A program made the position numbers and the translations under genes. Below the pieces are notes generated by a model. The model worked only from the letters and a program-made list of their open reading frames with translations, had not been told where the DNA came from and did not search any database. From contig CAZEFW010000007.1 of NCBI GenBank assembly GCA_964511535.1, positions 1 through 64,000 of the forward strand: a DNA stretch of 64,000 nt, in the 5' to 3' direction. Source of the DNA: CAZCFB01 sp964511535. Lineage in GTDB: Bacteria; Myxococcota_A; Polyangia; GCA-2747355; CAZCFB01. Each line of letters starts with the position of its first letter. Within the stretch, counting starts at the first letter, position 1. This document shows, one piece after another, positions 7,175-15,708 of the stretch.

Positions 7175-9469
7175 TCACTCCTTTGTTGCTCCTTGCTCCG
7201 GCATCCGGGCCAACACCTCCAGCCCGGGATCCATGCCGAAGCGCATACTCAGCCGCACCAGCGCGTCTACCTGCCGCTTCACGCTGCCGCCCAGGCGGCC
7301 AGTGAAGGGGGTGGTGTGGCTCGTGGGGTCCTCGTCATCCTCCAGCGGGAAGTAGGCCGGCATGCGGGTGCCCGGCGACAGCGCCTGGGGATCCAGCAGC
7401 CAGCGCGCCACCCAGCCGGGCTGCAGCCGCCTGTGGCCCAGGGCGAGATCCGGGGCCAGGTCGGCCTGCACGATGCCAGCCATGGAGGAGATCTGGTGGC
7501 ACTTGTAACACTGCATCTTGGTAAACAGCCACGCCGAGTCGTCCCGGTCCTTCGCCGGCACCGGGGCGAGATCGACCCGCGCGAAGGGGTAGGGTCGCCC
7601 GCTTCGCTGGGCCAGGTAGCGCACCATCACCTCTCTGCCCCTGTCGTCGACGTCGTCGAAGGTGGGCATGCGCGCCGTCAGCCAGGGCCGCACCTGCGTG
7701 GGCTGCTTGAGATAGTCGAACAGCCACGGGTACTGGAACTTCTCGCCCGCCTGGTCCAGGGTGGGCGGCGCCAGGGCCGCGCTGGCGTAGTGCCGCCGTA
7801 TCTGCCCTCCGATGGGCACCTGCTTCCACAGCCCGGTGAACTCGCCGTCCTCGTCCACGTCCGGTAGCGGGGCGCGGCCGATCTCGTGGCAGGTGCGGCA
7901 GTTGAGCCGGGCCATGTGGCGCTCTGCCTCCTGGCGCACCCGGTCCTGCTCCGGGCGCTTACGGCGCCAGGCAGGCGGCGCCAGGTTTCGGCGGTTGCTC
8001 AGCACGAACACGCTCAGGTCCCGGGCCTGCCGCCGGGTCAACCGGTGGTCGGGCATGCTCAGCGGGATCCGGGCGCCGGAGAACCGGCGCGGCTGGCGGA
8101 TCTTGACCTCGGTCCAGCACTCCTGCGGGCTGAGATCACCGCACCGCACGCGGCCCCGGGCATCGCCCCACTCCAGCCGGGAGGCGGGCGTGTCGCCGAA
8201 GTCGGCCAGGGAGGGCCCGGGCGGGGGGCCGGCCTTCTTGCCCGGCAGCTGGTGGCAGCCGGCGCACATGTAGCGGCTCACCAGGGCCTCACCGCGCTGG
8301 ATCGAGGCCAGGGCAGAGGGCGGCCACGGCTGCACCCGACGGGGAAGCTTCCGCTCGTGGCCGGCGAGCAGCGACACCAACGCGCCGCGCTCCCGGTCGG
8401 TGAGGCGCAGGTCGGGCATGCGCGCCTCCTGCCACAGCAGGCGCGGCCCGGCGAGCCAGGCGTCCAGCCAGCGCGCGCTGGCCTTGTCGCCCGTGCGGGC
8501 CAGCTCCGGCCCGTGCAGGGCCTCATCCGAGGAGGGCTCCTCGCCGGCCTTCAGCGTGTGGCAGCCCCGGCAGCCGATCTTGTCGAACAGGACCGCGCCC
8601 TGCCTGGCCCGGGTCGCGTCCACCACGGGCGCCGGCCCGTCGGGCAAGGTCACCGTGGGCTTCAGCGACCCGAGGTACGCCGTGATGTCTTTCACCTCTT
8701 CGTCCCGGCGCTCGCGGTCGCCGCCCGCGGGCCAGTACTCGGGCATGCGCGTGTGCGGCCGCATGGCGCGTGGGTCGCGCAGCCAGCGCTCCACCAGGGC
8801 GCGGCTGGTCTTCTGGCGCAGGTGCTCCAGGCTCGGCCCGCCAGGGTAGCCAGGATCCCCGCGCCGGGTGGCATGGCAGCCGTGGCAGCGCTGCTCGGCG
8901 AACAGCCGACGCCCGGCGTTGTAGCGTCGCGCGCCGGGGACGTCCCGGTCCTCGGTGTGGCAGGTCACGCAGGTGGACTCCACATAAGCACCGCGCAGCA
9001 TGGGCCGCTCCCAGTACGGATCGTTGCGGCCGTGGTCGAACGGGGCGCGGCCGATGCCCTTGGTCTGGGAGCCCTGGCCGTGGTGGCACGGCGTGCAGCC
9101 CACGCGGTCCGGGCGATGGCCCTTGCCCAGCAGGGCCTTGCGCCGCGGGTGGGTGCGAAACTCGGCCGGCACCGAGGCCGCGGTGAGGCCAGGCTGGTTG
9201 ACGCCGAGGTGGCAGGTCTGGCAGCGATCCACCACCTTGAGCTCGGGGTTGGTGGTCTGGCGGATCCGCACCGGCGCCGCCTGAGCCCCGCGGGCGGCCT
9301 GCAGATCGTTGAACCGCCGCTGCACCTGCTTCCACGGCCGGCGCGTCTCGAGCTCGTCGTAGAACACCCACGCGGTGGCGCCCAGGGTCAGCCCGGCCAG
9401 CACCAGGAAGTGTGGCGCCAGGCTCCGCTCCTCGGGCGGGCCGTCGCCCGCTCTTCGCCACAGGGCCAT
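7175..9469 (-). CDS. Membrane-anchored octahaem cytochrome c of a Rieske/cytochrome b complex
   Basis: 764 residues with an N-terminal membrane anchor (about 19-38) and eight CxxCH haem sites: 83-87, 125-129, 167-171, 195-199, 300-304, 402-406, 524-528 and 654-658. After several sites the sequence repeats a class I cytochrome c pattern in which RMP or RMPxY motifs provide likely axial Met ligands (TRMPEYWP, ARMPDLRL, ARMPTFDD, TRMPAYFP). The start ATG overlaps the cytochrome b subunit stop (TGATG). By position it probably replaces cytochrome c1 or f as electron acceptor of the bc-type complex. A longer frame to 10039 is only the shadow of the upstream gene. Confidence 0.85.
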   Translation of the reverse strand: MALWRRAGDGPPEERSLAPHFLVLAGLTLGATAWVFYDELETRRPWKQVQRRFNDLQAARGAQAAPVRIRQTTNPELKVVDRCQTCHLGVNQPGLTAASVPAEFRTHPRRKALLGKGHRPDRVGCTPCHHGQGSQTKGIGRAPFDHGRNDPYWERPMLRGAYVESTCVTCHTEDRDVPGARRYNAGRRLFAEQRCHGCHATRRGDPGYPGGPSLEHLRQKTSRALVERWLRDPRAMRPHTRMPEYWPAGGDRERRDEEVKDITAYLGSLKPTVTLPDGPAPVVDATRARQGAVLFDKIGCRGCHTLKAGEEPSSDEALHGPELARTGDKASARWLDAWLAGPRLLWQEARMPDLRLTDRERGALVSLLAGHERKLPRRVQPWPPSALASIQRGEALVSRYMCAGCHQLPGKKAGPPPGPSLADFGDTPASRLEWGDARGRVRCGDLSPQECWTEVKIRQPRRFSGARIPLSMPDHRLTRRQARDLSVFVLSNRRNLAPPAWRRKRPEQDRVRQEAERHMARLNCRTCHEIGRAPLPDVDEDGEFTGLWKQVPIGGQIRRHYASAALAPPTLDQAGEKFQYPWLFDYLKQPTQVRPWLTARMPTFDDVDDRGREVMVRYLAQRSGRPYPFARVDLAPVPAKDRDDSAWLFTKMQCYKCHQISSMAGIVQADLAPDLALGHRRLQPGWVARWLLDPQALSPGTRMPAYFPLEDDEDPTSHTTPFTGRLGGSVKRQVDALVRLSMRFGMDPGLEVLARMPEQGATKE

Positions 9470-10383
9470 CAGATGTTGAACCAGGGGGTGACGAGGATGT
9501 ACTTCACGGCCAGCGCCTGGCGCAGCAAGATCTTCAGCGGCAGGGCGAACATGGAGAGCAGCAGAAACGCGGTGATGGCATACCGCACCGGGCCCATGGC
9601 CTGCAGGGTGGGCGAGCGGCGGCGGCGCCAGTACCAGAACGCCGCGGCCGTGCCGTAGAAAAGGGCGATGGTCAGCGCGCCGATAAGCACGCCCCCGGTG
9701 GACGCAGCCTCTGCGCCGAACAGTTCGGGCCAGTTGACGGCGGGCGGCTCGGCGCCCACGTCGGTGCGCCACGGCTGCCAGGGCCAGAACCAGTGCCAGC
9801 CCGGCCCGCGGCAGAACACGCCCACCACGATGAGCGGGATCCAGAGGCCCACCAGCCCCACCATGAAGGTGACGATGGCGAAGGCGCGGTCCTTGAAACA
9901 GTAGTAGCCGCTCCCCTCGGGGTTCGGGTCGAGGTACGGGATGGCGCACAGCCCGACGATGATCAGCAGCGGCAGGGCCACGCCCGCGATCCATGGATCG
10001 AAGTAGACCAGCATCTCCTGCAGGCCGAGGAAGTACCACGGCGCCTTGCTCGGGTTGGGCGTGCGCGCCGGGTCCGCGATCTGCTCCAGCGGCGCGTCAA
10101 CCAGAATGGACCAGACCGTCAGGATCGCCATCACCGCCAGGGTGGCCAGCACCTCCATCCTGATGAGGAACGGCCAGGTGTGAATCCGGGGGGGGCGCTT
10201 GCCGCTGTCTGGCACGGGGCCGGCCATGGCCTCGGCCACGGCCTCCACGCCGCCCGCGGCGAGGCGTCGGTCGTTGCGCCGCGCCGCTCGCCACCAGAGC
10301 AGGGTCAGGACCAGCGTACCGGGCAGCATGGCCACGATGGGCAGGTTGTCCGGCTTGGAGATGATCTGGAGCAGGGTCTCCAC
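9469..10383 (-). CDS. Cytochrome b C-terminal subunit (subunit IV-like)
   Basis: 304-residue integral membrane protein matching the C-terminal half of cytochrome b. The quinol-oxidation signature region is NPSKAPWYFLGLQEMLVYFD; in this family the PEWY position reads PWYF as in many b6f-like and Gram-positive complexes. Several hydrophobic helices follow (VALPLLIIVGLCAIPYL, AIVTFMVGLVGLWIPLIVV). It lies 3 bp after the N-terminal cytochrome b gene and overlaps the octahaem cytochrome, so all three are probably one complex in the cytoplasmic membrane. Confidence 0.9.
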   Translation of the reverse strand: METLLQIISKPDNLPIVAMLPGTLVLTLLWWRAARRNDRRLAAGGVEAVAEAMAGPVPDSGKRPPRIHTWPFLIRMEVLATLAVMAILTVWSILVDAPLEQIADPARTPNPSKAPWYFLGLQEMLVYFDPWIAGVALPLLIIVGLCAIPYLDPNPEGSGYYCFKDRAFAIVTFMVGLVGLWIPLIVVGVFCRGPGWHWFWPWQPWRTDVGAEPPAVNWPELFGAEAASTGGVLIGALTIALFYGTAAAFWYWRRRRSPTLQAMGPVRYAITAFLLLSMFALPLKILLRQALAVKYILVTPWFNI

Positions 10384-10386
10384 GGC

Positions 10387-11178
10387 TCACACCTCCCGCC
10401 GCTTGCCGGGCTGGCCCGGGCCGCTGATGCCGCCGTCCTTGCGCACCCGCCAGAAATGCAAGATCAGCAGCCCCCCCAGCACGAGGGGCAGCAGCACGCA
10501 GTGCAGCACGTAGAAGCGCAGGAGCGCGGGGCCGCCCACGGTGGGGCCGCCCAACAGCGCGGCGCGCACGTCGGTCTCGGCGGTCACCCCCAGGGCCGAG
10601 GCGAAGGGCCCCTCGTGGCCCACGAAGGGCGTTGCGCCGGCCATGTTGGTGCCCACGGTGACGGCCCACATGGACAGCTGGTCCCACGGCAGCAGGTAGC
10701 CGGTGAAGGAGAGCAGCATGGTGAGGGTGAGCAGGAACACGCCCACCACCCAGTTGAACTTGCGCGGGCCCTTGTATGAGCCGGTGAGCATCACCCGCGC
10801 CATGTGCAGCCAGACCATGATCACCATGGCGTGCGCCGCCCAGCGGTGCAGGTTGCGGTTGAACATGCCGAACGGCACGTCGAAGTCGATGTACTTCATG
10901 TCCGCGTAGGCGTGCTCCGGAGTGGGCCTGTAGAACAGCATCAGCACCACGCCGGTGACCACCGTGACCAGGAACAGCAGGAAGCTGATGCCCCCGGCGC
11001 CCAGGGTGAAGCCGAAGCGCACCGAGTGGCGCGGCACCTTGGGCGGGTGCAGGTGCAGCCACACAGTCCGGCTGATGCGCAGCACCCGGCTGCGCGGGGT
11101 GTCGCCGTCCGGGACCCGCGAGACAGACGCGCGGATCTCCTGCCACAGCCCGTCGGGCCGTCTCGGCTCCTCAGACAT
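10387..11178 (-). CDS. Cytochrome b N-terminal subunit (cytochrome b6-like)
   Basis: 263-residue integral membrane protein. It contains the four haem b ligands expected for cytochrome b: His111 and His125 in helix B (NLHRWAAHAMVIMVWLHMAR) and His226 and His241 in helix D. The 15-residue step in helix D is the b6f-type spacing, one more than in mitochondrial-type cytochrome b. TGYLLPWDQLSMWAVTVGTN is the conserved quinone-site helix C region. The ATG overlaps the Rieske stop by 8 bp, which suggests translational coupling. Role: transmembrane quinol oxidation with bifurcated electron flow. Confidence 0.92.
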   Translation of the reverse strand: MSEEPRRPDGLWQEIRASVSRVPDGDTPRSRVLRISRTVWLHLHPPKVPRHSVRFGFTLGAGGISFLLFLVTVVTGVVLMLFYRPTPEHAYADMKYIDFDVPFGMFNRNLHRWAAHAMVIMVWLHMARVMLTGSYKGPRKFNWVVGVFLLTLTMLLSFTGYLLPWDQLSMWAVTVGTNMAGATPFVGHEGPFASALGVTAETDVRAALLGGPTVGGPALLRFYVLHCVLLPLVLGGLLILHFWRVRKDGGISGPGQPGKRREV

Positions 11179-11749
11179 CTGCCTCTTCGGAGCGATACTC
11201 GAGGTACGCCCCCGGCCGCCCCCACTCGTTGCGCTCGGAGAAGAAGCGCACGCCGGTGTCCACCACGATCTGGCCGTCCTCGTCCAGGCTGATCTTCAGC
11301 CGCTCCATGGGCCGCGGGGCCGGCCCCTCGAAATTTTTGCCGTCCGCGTGAAAGCCCGAGCCGTGGCACGGGCAGCGGAACTTGCGCTGGTCAGGGAGCC
11401 AGTTGGGGATGCAGCCCAGGTGGGTGCACACCGCGCGCAGGGCGTAGAAGCCGCCCTCCTCGCGCACCACCACCAGCCGGTGGGTGTCCTTGAACCGCTC
11501 GTTGACCTCGCCCACGGCGAAGTCGTCGGGCAGGCCCACCGCCACCGTGGTGGGCGGCGTATGGTGCACCCGGGGGAAGAGCAGCCGGGCGCTGCCGCCG
11601 GTGGCCAGCAGGCAGGCGCCGCCAAGCATGCCGTGGCCGGCCCGCAGGAGCATATCCCGCCGGCTCATGCGCCGGGGCGGCGGCGCGTCAGCCATGTTGC
11701 CGGCCGCCTCGCCGCCCGGGAGCCTCTCGCTGATGCTGCTACTGGCCAT
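11171..11749 (-). CDS. Rieske [2Fe-2S] protein
   Basis: 192-residue membrane-anchored Rieske subunit. Both cluster-binding loops are present: C108-T-H110-L-G-C113 and C126-P-C128-H129-G-S-G-F, including the disulfide cysteines and the Ser that raises the redox potential. A twin-arginine-like N-terminal anchor (RRMSRRDMLLRAGHG) precedes them. I chose ATG 11749 because GGAG lies 6 nt upstream; ATG 11755 sits directly on the GGAG. The gene overlaps the end of the glycosyltransferase gene by 11 bp and is followed by split cytochrome b. It moves electrons from quinol to the octahaem cytochrome. Confidence 0.93.
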   Translation of the reverse strand: MASSSISERLPGGEAAGNMADAPPPRRMSRRDMLLRAGHGMLGGACLLATGGSARLLFPRVHHTPPTTVAVGLPDDFAVGEVNERFKDTHRLVVVREEGGFYALRAVCTHLGCIPNWLPDQRKFRCPCHGSGFHADGKNFEGPAPRPMERLKISLDEDGQIVVDTGVRFFSERNEWGRPGAYLEYRSEEADV

Positions 11750-13217
11750 CGACATCTCCAATACGATACAGGTCAACGGTGTGCCGCGCGTTCTGAACAT
11801 ACCTGTTGCGCCGATAAGTCTTCCACGGCTTGCGCCGCAGGCGGCCGATGCGGCCCACATCGGACACCACGAAGGCCAGGGTGCGGCGCGGGCGGTTGTC
11901 CAGATCCCTTTTGACGTGGGAGGAGCGGCGAACCTTCACGATCTCGGCGCACGGGGCGTGGCGCTCGAAGTGTCGCTGAAAGCTGGAGGTGTACACCACC
12001 GGGCGGGTCGGGTGCTTGCCGCAGTGCCGGGCCACGTCCCGGGCCATGAGCACCGCGTTGCTCGGGCGCGCCGCGTGCTCCCGCGCCAGGGCCGCTCCGG
12101 AGGCGGCCATGCCCCCGACCCAGAGCAACAGGCCGGCAGCGGTCAGGCCCCGCTGCAGCCTCGACCGGGCCAGACGCGCGGCCGCGATGCCGGCGCAGAG
12201 CAGCAGCGCCAGCACCACCACCGGCAGAGCGTGGCGCGGCTTGATGGTGATGTTCTGCCCGACGAAGATCCACACCAGGTAGGGGCCGGTGAGCAGGGCC
12301 CAGAGCAGCACCGGTCGGCGCGAGGCAGCCCGCCGCGCTGGCGGCACCAGGGCCAGGCCGAGGCCGGCCGTGGGGATCAGGTAGAGCCAGGAGCGGTCGC
12401 TCCACCAGGTGCCGAGGCCCTGGGCCAGCAGCTCCCAGGCGAGCATGGTGAGTCGGTGGGCGATGTCCGGCTCGGTGAGCAGCGACCCGCCCCAGCGGTT
12501 GAAGTGCCCAGTGGTCTGCAGTTGGCCGACGGCCAGGGTGGCTGCCAGGTCCGAGACCAGCAGCAGGGGCACTGCCCAGGCCAGGCCGCCCGCGGCCACG
12601 CCCAGCGCCAGGTGGCCCAGGCGCCGCCGGCGCAGCCAGAGCACGGCCACCCCCAGCGAGAGGGCGAACGGGAAATAGGACAGCCGCACCCCCAGGGTCA
12701 GGCCGAGGGCGATGCCGGCGGCCAGCAGCCAGCGGCCGTCAGCGTCGCCGCGGTCCTTTTCACGCAGGGCCCGGGCGAACAGCGCCAGCGCGGTGAACAG
12801 GAACAGCAGCCCCGGCATGTCGGACAGCAGCTTCTGTGAGTAGAGCCAGAGCAGCGGGTTGAGCGCCACCACGGGCAGCGCCACCCAGCCGGCCCGGGCC
12901 CCGAACAGCTCCCGCGCCAGGGCGGCCGCCGGCAGCACCAGCAGGCCGCCGCACAGCGCGCACACCAGGCCCAGGGCCACCACCGGATCGCCGATGACGG
13001 CGTTGGCCAGCTTGCCCAGCAGCACGAACACGGGGTAGCCGGGGAAGTGGGGCCGGTAGGCCGCCATGTCGAAGCGATCGAGGGAGAGGATGAAGCGGAT
13101 CGAATCGACCTCCTCGGCGTAGTCGATGCGGAAGGCGAGGCGCAGGGCGGTGGCCAGGGCAGCCGCGCACAGCAGCGCTGCCAGCCAGAACCGATCATTG
13201 CTCCTCGTCTCGCCCAT
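11739..13217 (-). CDS. GT-C type membrane glycosyltransferase (ArnT/GT39-like)
   Basis: 492-residue polytopic membrane protein with about ten hydrophobic helices and the GT-C layout: a first periplasmic loop with acidic residues (DYAEEVDSIRFILSLDRFD) after helix 1, and a soluble C-terminal part. Such enzymes move sugars from polyprenyl-phosphate donors to lipids or proteins. The ATG has a strong ribosome binding site (GGGAGGGGACC). Its position inside the cytochrome cluster, with an 11-bp overlap into the Rieske gene, argues that it is co-expressed, so glycosylation of a surface cytochrome or barrel is conceivable. The acceptor is unknown. Confidence 0.75.
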   Translation of the reverse strand: MGETRSNDRFWLAALLCAAALATALRLAFRIDYAEEVDSIRFILSLDRFDMAAYRPHFPGYPVFVLLGKLANAVIGDPVVALGLVCALCGGLLVLPAAALARELFGARAGWVALPVVALNPLLWLYSQKLLSDMPGLLFLFTALALFARALREKDRGDADGRWLLAAGIALGLTLGVRLSYFPFALSLGVAVLWLRRRRLGHLALGVAAGGLAWAVPLLLVSDLAATLAVGQLQTTGHFNRWGGSLLTEPDIAHRLTMLAWELLAQGLGTWWSDRSWLYLIPTAGLGLALVPPARRAASRRPVLLWALLTGPYLVWIFVGQNITIKPRHALPVVVLALLLCAGIAAARLARSRLQRGLTAAGLLLWVGGMAASGAALAREHAARPSNAVLMARDVARHCGKHPTRPVVYTSSFQRHFERHAPCAEIVKVRRSSHVKRDLDNRPRRTLAFVVSDVGRIGRLRRKPWKTYRRNRYVQNARHTVDLYRIGDVDGQ

Positions 13218-13227
13218 GGTCCCCTCC

Positions 13228-14058
13228 CTACCGCTCCACCCGCTGGTCGCCCGGCTCGTACCAACGCGGCGGCGTGCTGAGCCAGTACCACAGCCCCCTG
13301 GAGCGCTCCAGAGACAGCAGGTAGTTGATCATATCGTAGATCTCCTTGCTGCTGAGGCTGTCCTCGTAGCCCGGCATGGGGGTGCCGTCCAGCCCGGTGA
13401 ACATGGTGCGGTAGAGCGCCTGCTTGCTCGGTCCGCCGCGGTAGATCCCGCTGGTGAAGTCCCGAGCCCTGATCACGCGGCCCAGGGCGTCCTTCATCTC
13501 GTCTTCCTTGGCCCAGCCGTCACCCCGGCCGGTTTCGCCGTGGCACTTGCCGCACTGGGCCTTCTCGTACGCCTTCTTGCCCAGGGCCACCGACGCTTCC
13601 GAGTAGGGGACCGGCGGGGGGAACCGGATCGGGTCATCGATCTCCTCGTCGCCGAAGCGGTCCGAGAAGCTCTTGATGTACGCCACCACGTCTGCCACCT
13701 CCTGGCCCGACAGGTGGTCGTTCCACGCCGGCATGGAGGTGTGGGGCGCGCCCATGAGCACGGTCCTGGCCAGGTCGCCGTCCACCGGCAGCGAGCCGCT
13801 GGGCGTGGAGCGGTAGCGGTAGACGCCGCGGGTGAAGTCCCGCGCCTCGGGGTCCAGATCCGCGGCGGCCACGCCCTGGCCGTCGCCGCGCTCGCCGTGG
13901 CACGAGGCGCACGCCTTGCGGTAGACCACCTGGCCGGCCCGCGGGTCCGGGGTCAGGCCCATGGCCCCTCTGGGGCCGCCCGGCTTCCTGGCGCTGGAGG
14001 CGCACCCCGCCGCCAGCAGCAGGAGCAGGGCCGGGATGTATGCGGGTGTCCTTCGCAT
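13228..14058 (-). CDS. Di-haem cytochrome c lipoprotein
   Basis: 276 residues with a lipobox LAAGC (Cys19) and two class I cytochrome c domains. Haem sites are CASCH (50-54) and CGKCH (169-173), each followed by GxGDG, and each domain has a plausible Met ligand (TSMPAW, TPMPGY). The two halves align with each other (HGERGDGQG/HGETGRGDG; ARDFTRGVYRYRS/ARDFTSGIYRGGP), so the protein arose by internal duplication. It is membrane anchored on the periplasmic side. A GAGGAGGAG ribosome binding site precedes the ATG. It probably shuttles electrons between the bc-type complex and the outer membrane. Confidence 0.85.
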   Translation of the reverse strand: MRRTPAYIPALLLLLAAGCASSARKPGGPRGAMGLTPDPRAGQVVYRKACASCHGERGDGQGVAAADLDPEARDFTRGVYRYRSTPSGSLPVDGDLARTVLMGAPHTSMPAWNDHLSGQEVADVVAYIKSFSDRFGDEEIDDPIRFPPPVPYSEASVALGKKAYEKAQCGKCHGETGRGDGWAKEDEMKDALGRVIRARDFTSGIYRGGPSKQALYRTMFTGLDGTPMPGYEDSLSSKEIYDMINYLLSLERSRGLWYWLSTPPRWYEPGDQRVER

Positions 14059-14070
14059 GGCTCTCCTCCT

Positions 14071-15219
14071 CTACAGAAAGGCGTGCAGCTCGAGCATGAG
14101 CACGTCTGCGTTGCCCACCTCGTCCTGCGGGACGCTCTGGCGGAAGTTGTAGGAGACCACCCCGGCGAACATCGGGTACGGGAAGATCTCAATGGCGCCG
14201 CGGATGTTCATCCGGTGGTTCTCGGGGATGTCCATGGCCGGGTCGTGAAACCCCACGGTGGCCTTGATGTTCAGCCCACGCAGCACCAGCAGGTTCATCT
14301 CGCCGTAGGCCAGCAGGCTGTGCACCGTGGCGTCAGTGGCCGAGTAGATGTTGGTCAGCAGGTCCGCCTCGGCCAGGAAGGTGAAGCGCCCCAGAGTCAG
14401 GCCCAGGTGCAGGCCCCCCAGCAGGCGCACCTGCTTGTCGCTCTCGTTGTATCCCCCCGACAGGCCGACGCGGAACATCTTCACCGGCGTGACCTCGGCC
14501 AGCAGGGATATCTTCTTGTAGTTGTCGGTGTCCACCCCGCCGGTGCCGTTGCTCACGGCGAAGAACACGGAGACAAACCTCGCCTCGAACCCGAGCTCGA
14601 TGCCGAGGTCCGGCGAGGCGTAGTTGTAGCCGCTCTCGCTGCGGATGTACTCCTCGTCACCCCAGATGCGCAGCCCGTAAGGCAGCAGGAAGTAGCCCGC
14701 CTTGACGTAGAAGTGGCCCAGGAAAGGCAGCAGCGCGAACGCCTCGCGCGCCTCCACCGTGCCCTCGGCCACCGAGACGTCGGCGTAGGCGGTCAGCCCG
14801 TCCAGCAGCGGCGATGCGGACAGCTCCAGGTAGAAGTTGGCCTCGGAGTTCTCGAACCCGTTGTGGGTCTCCTTGGCGAAGCGGGTGGTGTTGGACAGGC
14901 GCAGGTTGGCCCCCACCGCGATGTAGTCGTTGAGCTGGGGGTTGAGCATGGTGCCGCGGGGCGTGACATGCTTCGGCGTCGCCGGCCCGTGGCCCGCGGT
15001 GCGCGAGATGGCGCTGGCGTACAGGCTCAGGTGGGTGCGCGAATACTGGTATCCGAACAGGGTCCGCTTGCCGCCGCCGGTGCGGTTTACATGGCAGCGG
15101 CCGCACTTGTACCCCTCGCGCTGGGCGAAATAGGGCTCGGCCCATGTCACCCCCGAGAGGAGGGTCAGGGCCAGCAGGGTGGCCGCCGCTGCGGCGGTCT
15201 TGGCCGGTGCGGGTCTCAT
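14071..15219 (-). CDS. Single-haem outer-membrane beta-barrel (Cyc2-like layout)
   Basis: 382 residues: signal peptide (to about 27), then PYFAQREGYKCGRCH with one haem site (C39-H43), then about 335 residues of alternating amphipathic strands rich in Gly, Tyr and Phe that end in LELHAFL. That size suits a barrel of roughly 16 strands. A mono-haem N terminus fused to a porin is the layout of Cyc2, the outer-membrane Fe(II)-oxidising cytochrome; the FAxxxGxxCxxCH lead-in is shared, while GGGKRTLFG after the haem differs from the usual Cyc2 continuation. The ATG overlaps the stop of the upstream cytochrome gene (TGATG). The longer frame to 15642 is a shadow. Confidence 0.7.
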   Translation of the reverse strand: MRPAPAKTAAAAATLLALTLLSGVTWAEPYFAQREGYKCGRCHVNRTGGGKRTLFGYQYSRTHLSLYASAISRTAGHGPATPKHVTPRGTMLNPQLNDYIAVGANLRLSNTTRFAKETHNGFENSEANFYLELSASPLLDGLTAYADVSVAEGTVEAREAFALLPFLGHFYVKAGYFLLPYGLRIWGDEEYIRSESGYNYASPDLGIELGFEARFVSVFFAVSNGTGGVDTDNYKKISLLAEVTPVKMFRVGLSGGYNESDKQVRLLGGLHLGLTLGRFTFLAEADLLTNIYSATDATVHSLLAYGEMNLLVLRGLNIKATVGFHDPAMDIPENHRMNIRGAIEIFPYPMFAGVVSYNFRQSVPQDEVGNADVLMLELHAFL

Positions 15220-15704
15220 CAGTTTTTCTTTGCTCCGTCGCTGATCCATAACCGGATCGTCTCGATCTCTTCTTCGGGGCGGGCCGGCCGCCCACGGGGC
15301 ATGCGCCGCCCCACCAGGTCGGGGCCGCCCTCTAGCTTGCGCACCAGGTAGCTGTCCGACGGCGCGCCCGGCTCCACCAGGTAGAGCGAGCTGCGCTGAG
15401 CAGAGACCACCTGGACCAGGGCGTCGTGGGCCACGCCGGGGGACAGGTCGAGCCCCTTGGCCGGCGAGGATCCCCCGTGGCAGCCGGCGCAGAACTCGGC
15501 GAAGAACACCTGGCTCACGCCGGTGTAAGTGGCCGGGAACTGCACCGCCCCGTACTTGGAGCCCATGCTCGGGGCGTAGGGGTGGGCCACCATGCGCCCC
15601 CCGTCGTCCAGGGTGCTGCCATCGCCAGCCATGTCCCCGCACGCGGCGGGGACCCAGAGCAGCAGGGCGAGGCAGAGGCCCGCCATGGCGCTTCGGCAGG
15701 ACAT
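15219..15704 (-). CDS. Mono-haem cytochrome c lipoprotein
   Basis: 161 residues with a lipobox PAAC (Cys22) and one haem site CAGCH (72-76) followed by GGSSPAKGLDLSPG. The C-terminal part (VRKLEGGPDLVGRRMPRGRP followed by EEEIETIRLWISDG) matches the small cytochrome domains in which a Met in RMPxG is the sixth ligand and the chain ends in an I/LxxWI helix. It is anchored in a membrane facing the periplasm. It overlaps the porin-cytochrome start, so the two are probably made together and may exchange electrons directly. Confidence 0.8.
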   Translation of the reverse strand: MSCRSAMAGLCLALLLWVPAACGDMAGDGSTLDDGGRMVAHPYAPSMGSKYGAVQFPATYTGVSQVFFAEFCAGCHGGSSPAKGLDLSPGVAHDALVQVVSAQRSSLYLVEPGAPSDSYLVRKLEGGPDLVGRRMPRGRPARPEEEIETIRLWISDGAKKN

Positions 15705-15708
15705 GAGC

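Noticed and set aside
9470..10039. N-terminal extension of the octahaem cytochrome
   Set aside because: The extension is out of frame with the cytochrome b subunit coded there; the real start at 9469 overlaps its stop and precedes a membrane anchor.
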